Source of the DNA: Candidatus Woesearchaeota archaeon
Lineage (GTDB): Archaea > Nanobdellota > Nanobdellia > Woesearchaeales > JACQNA01
Length of the DNA stretch: 5,425 nt
Assembly: GCA_016203335.1 (NCBI GenBank)
Contig: JACQNA010000065.1
Span: forward strand, 1-5,425
Reading direction: 5' to 3'
Position numbers and translations under genes: made by a program. The notes under the pieces are model-generated. The model had not been told where the DNA came from and made no database searches. It saw only the letters and a program-made list of their open reading frames with translations. Below, one piece after another: positions 5,418-5,425 of this stretch (position 1 is its first letter; each line of letters starts with the position of its first letter).

Positions 5418-5425
5418 AAGCGACG

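Noticed and set aside
5381..5425. ATG at 5381, about 27 bp after a TATA-like TTATAGAT, with an open frame to the window end
   Set aside because: The frame consists of the repeat itself and would encode a low-complexity Ser/Arg/Ala peptide. It cannot be judged without sequence beyond the window.

Overview
The window looks like a chromosomal segment of an archaeon, possibly a DPANN-type lineage such as Woesearchaeota (an inference, not shown directly). The supporting evidence is an archaeal/eukaryal-type prolyl-tRNA synthetase with a C-terminal zinc module and terminal tyrosine, an AbrB-PhoU regulator of the archaeal kind, and AT-rich TATA boxes. Three TATA boxes sit about 26-29 bp upstream of start codons that lack a Shine-Dalgarno sequence, which is the layout of leaderless archaeal transcripts. 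Coding density is high. I see no rRNA, tRNA, CRISPR array, transposase or phage gene.

Layout: (1) 45-959 (+), an AbrB/SpoVT + PhoU-domain regulator, with its own TATA box at the window edge. (2) 922-1800 (-), a DUF1385/YqhQ-family membrane protein, convergent with the regulator and overlapping its 3' end by 38 bp. (3) 1801-1879, a compact divergent promoter: two TATA boxes 27 bp apart, each about 26 bp from the start codon it serves. (4) 1880-3313 (+), prolyl-tRNA synthetase. (5) 3292-3831 (+), a PEBP/YbhB-family lipoprotein that starts inside the last codons of the synthetase gene and is probably co-transcribed with it. (6) 3832-4015, an intergenic stretch with one copy of a purine-rich repeat and a TATA promoter. 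(7) 4016-5326 (+), a 436-residue lipoprotein with a six-cysteine module and an M23/LytM-like region. (8) 5327-5425, a second copy of the same repeat, cut by the window end.

The first half is housekeeping: phosphate-type regulation, an unknown conserved membrane protein and translation. The second half carries two exported, lipid-anchored proteins and the two repeat copies, and its last gene is visibly less GC-rich at third codon positions than its neighbours, which suggests a different history. I see no obvious multi-gene defence or mobile system. The items most worth a second look are the repeat pair downstream of genes, the Cys-rich M23-like lipoprotein in a putative archaeon, and the symmetrical leaderless promoter.
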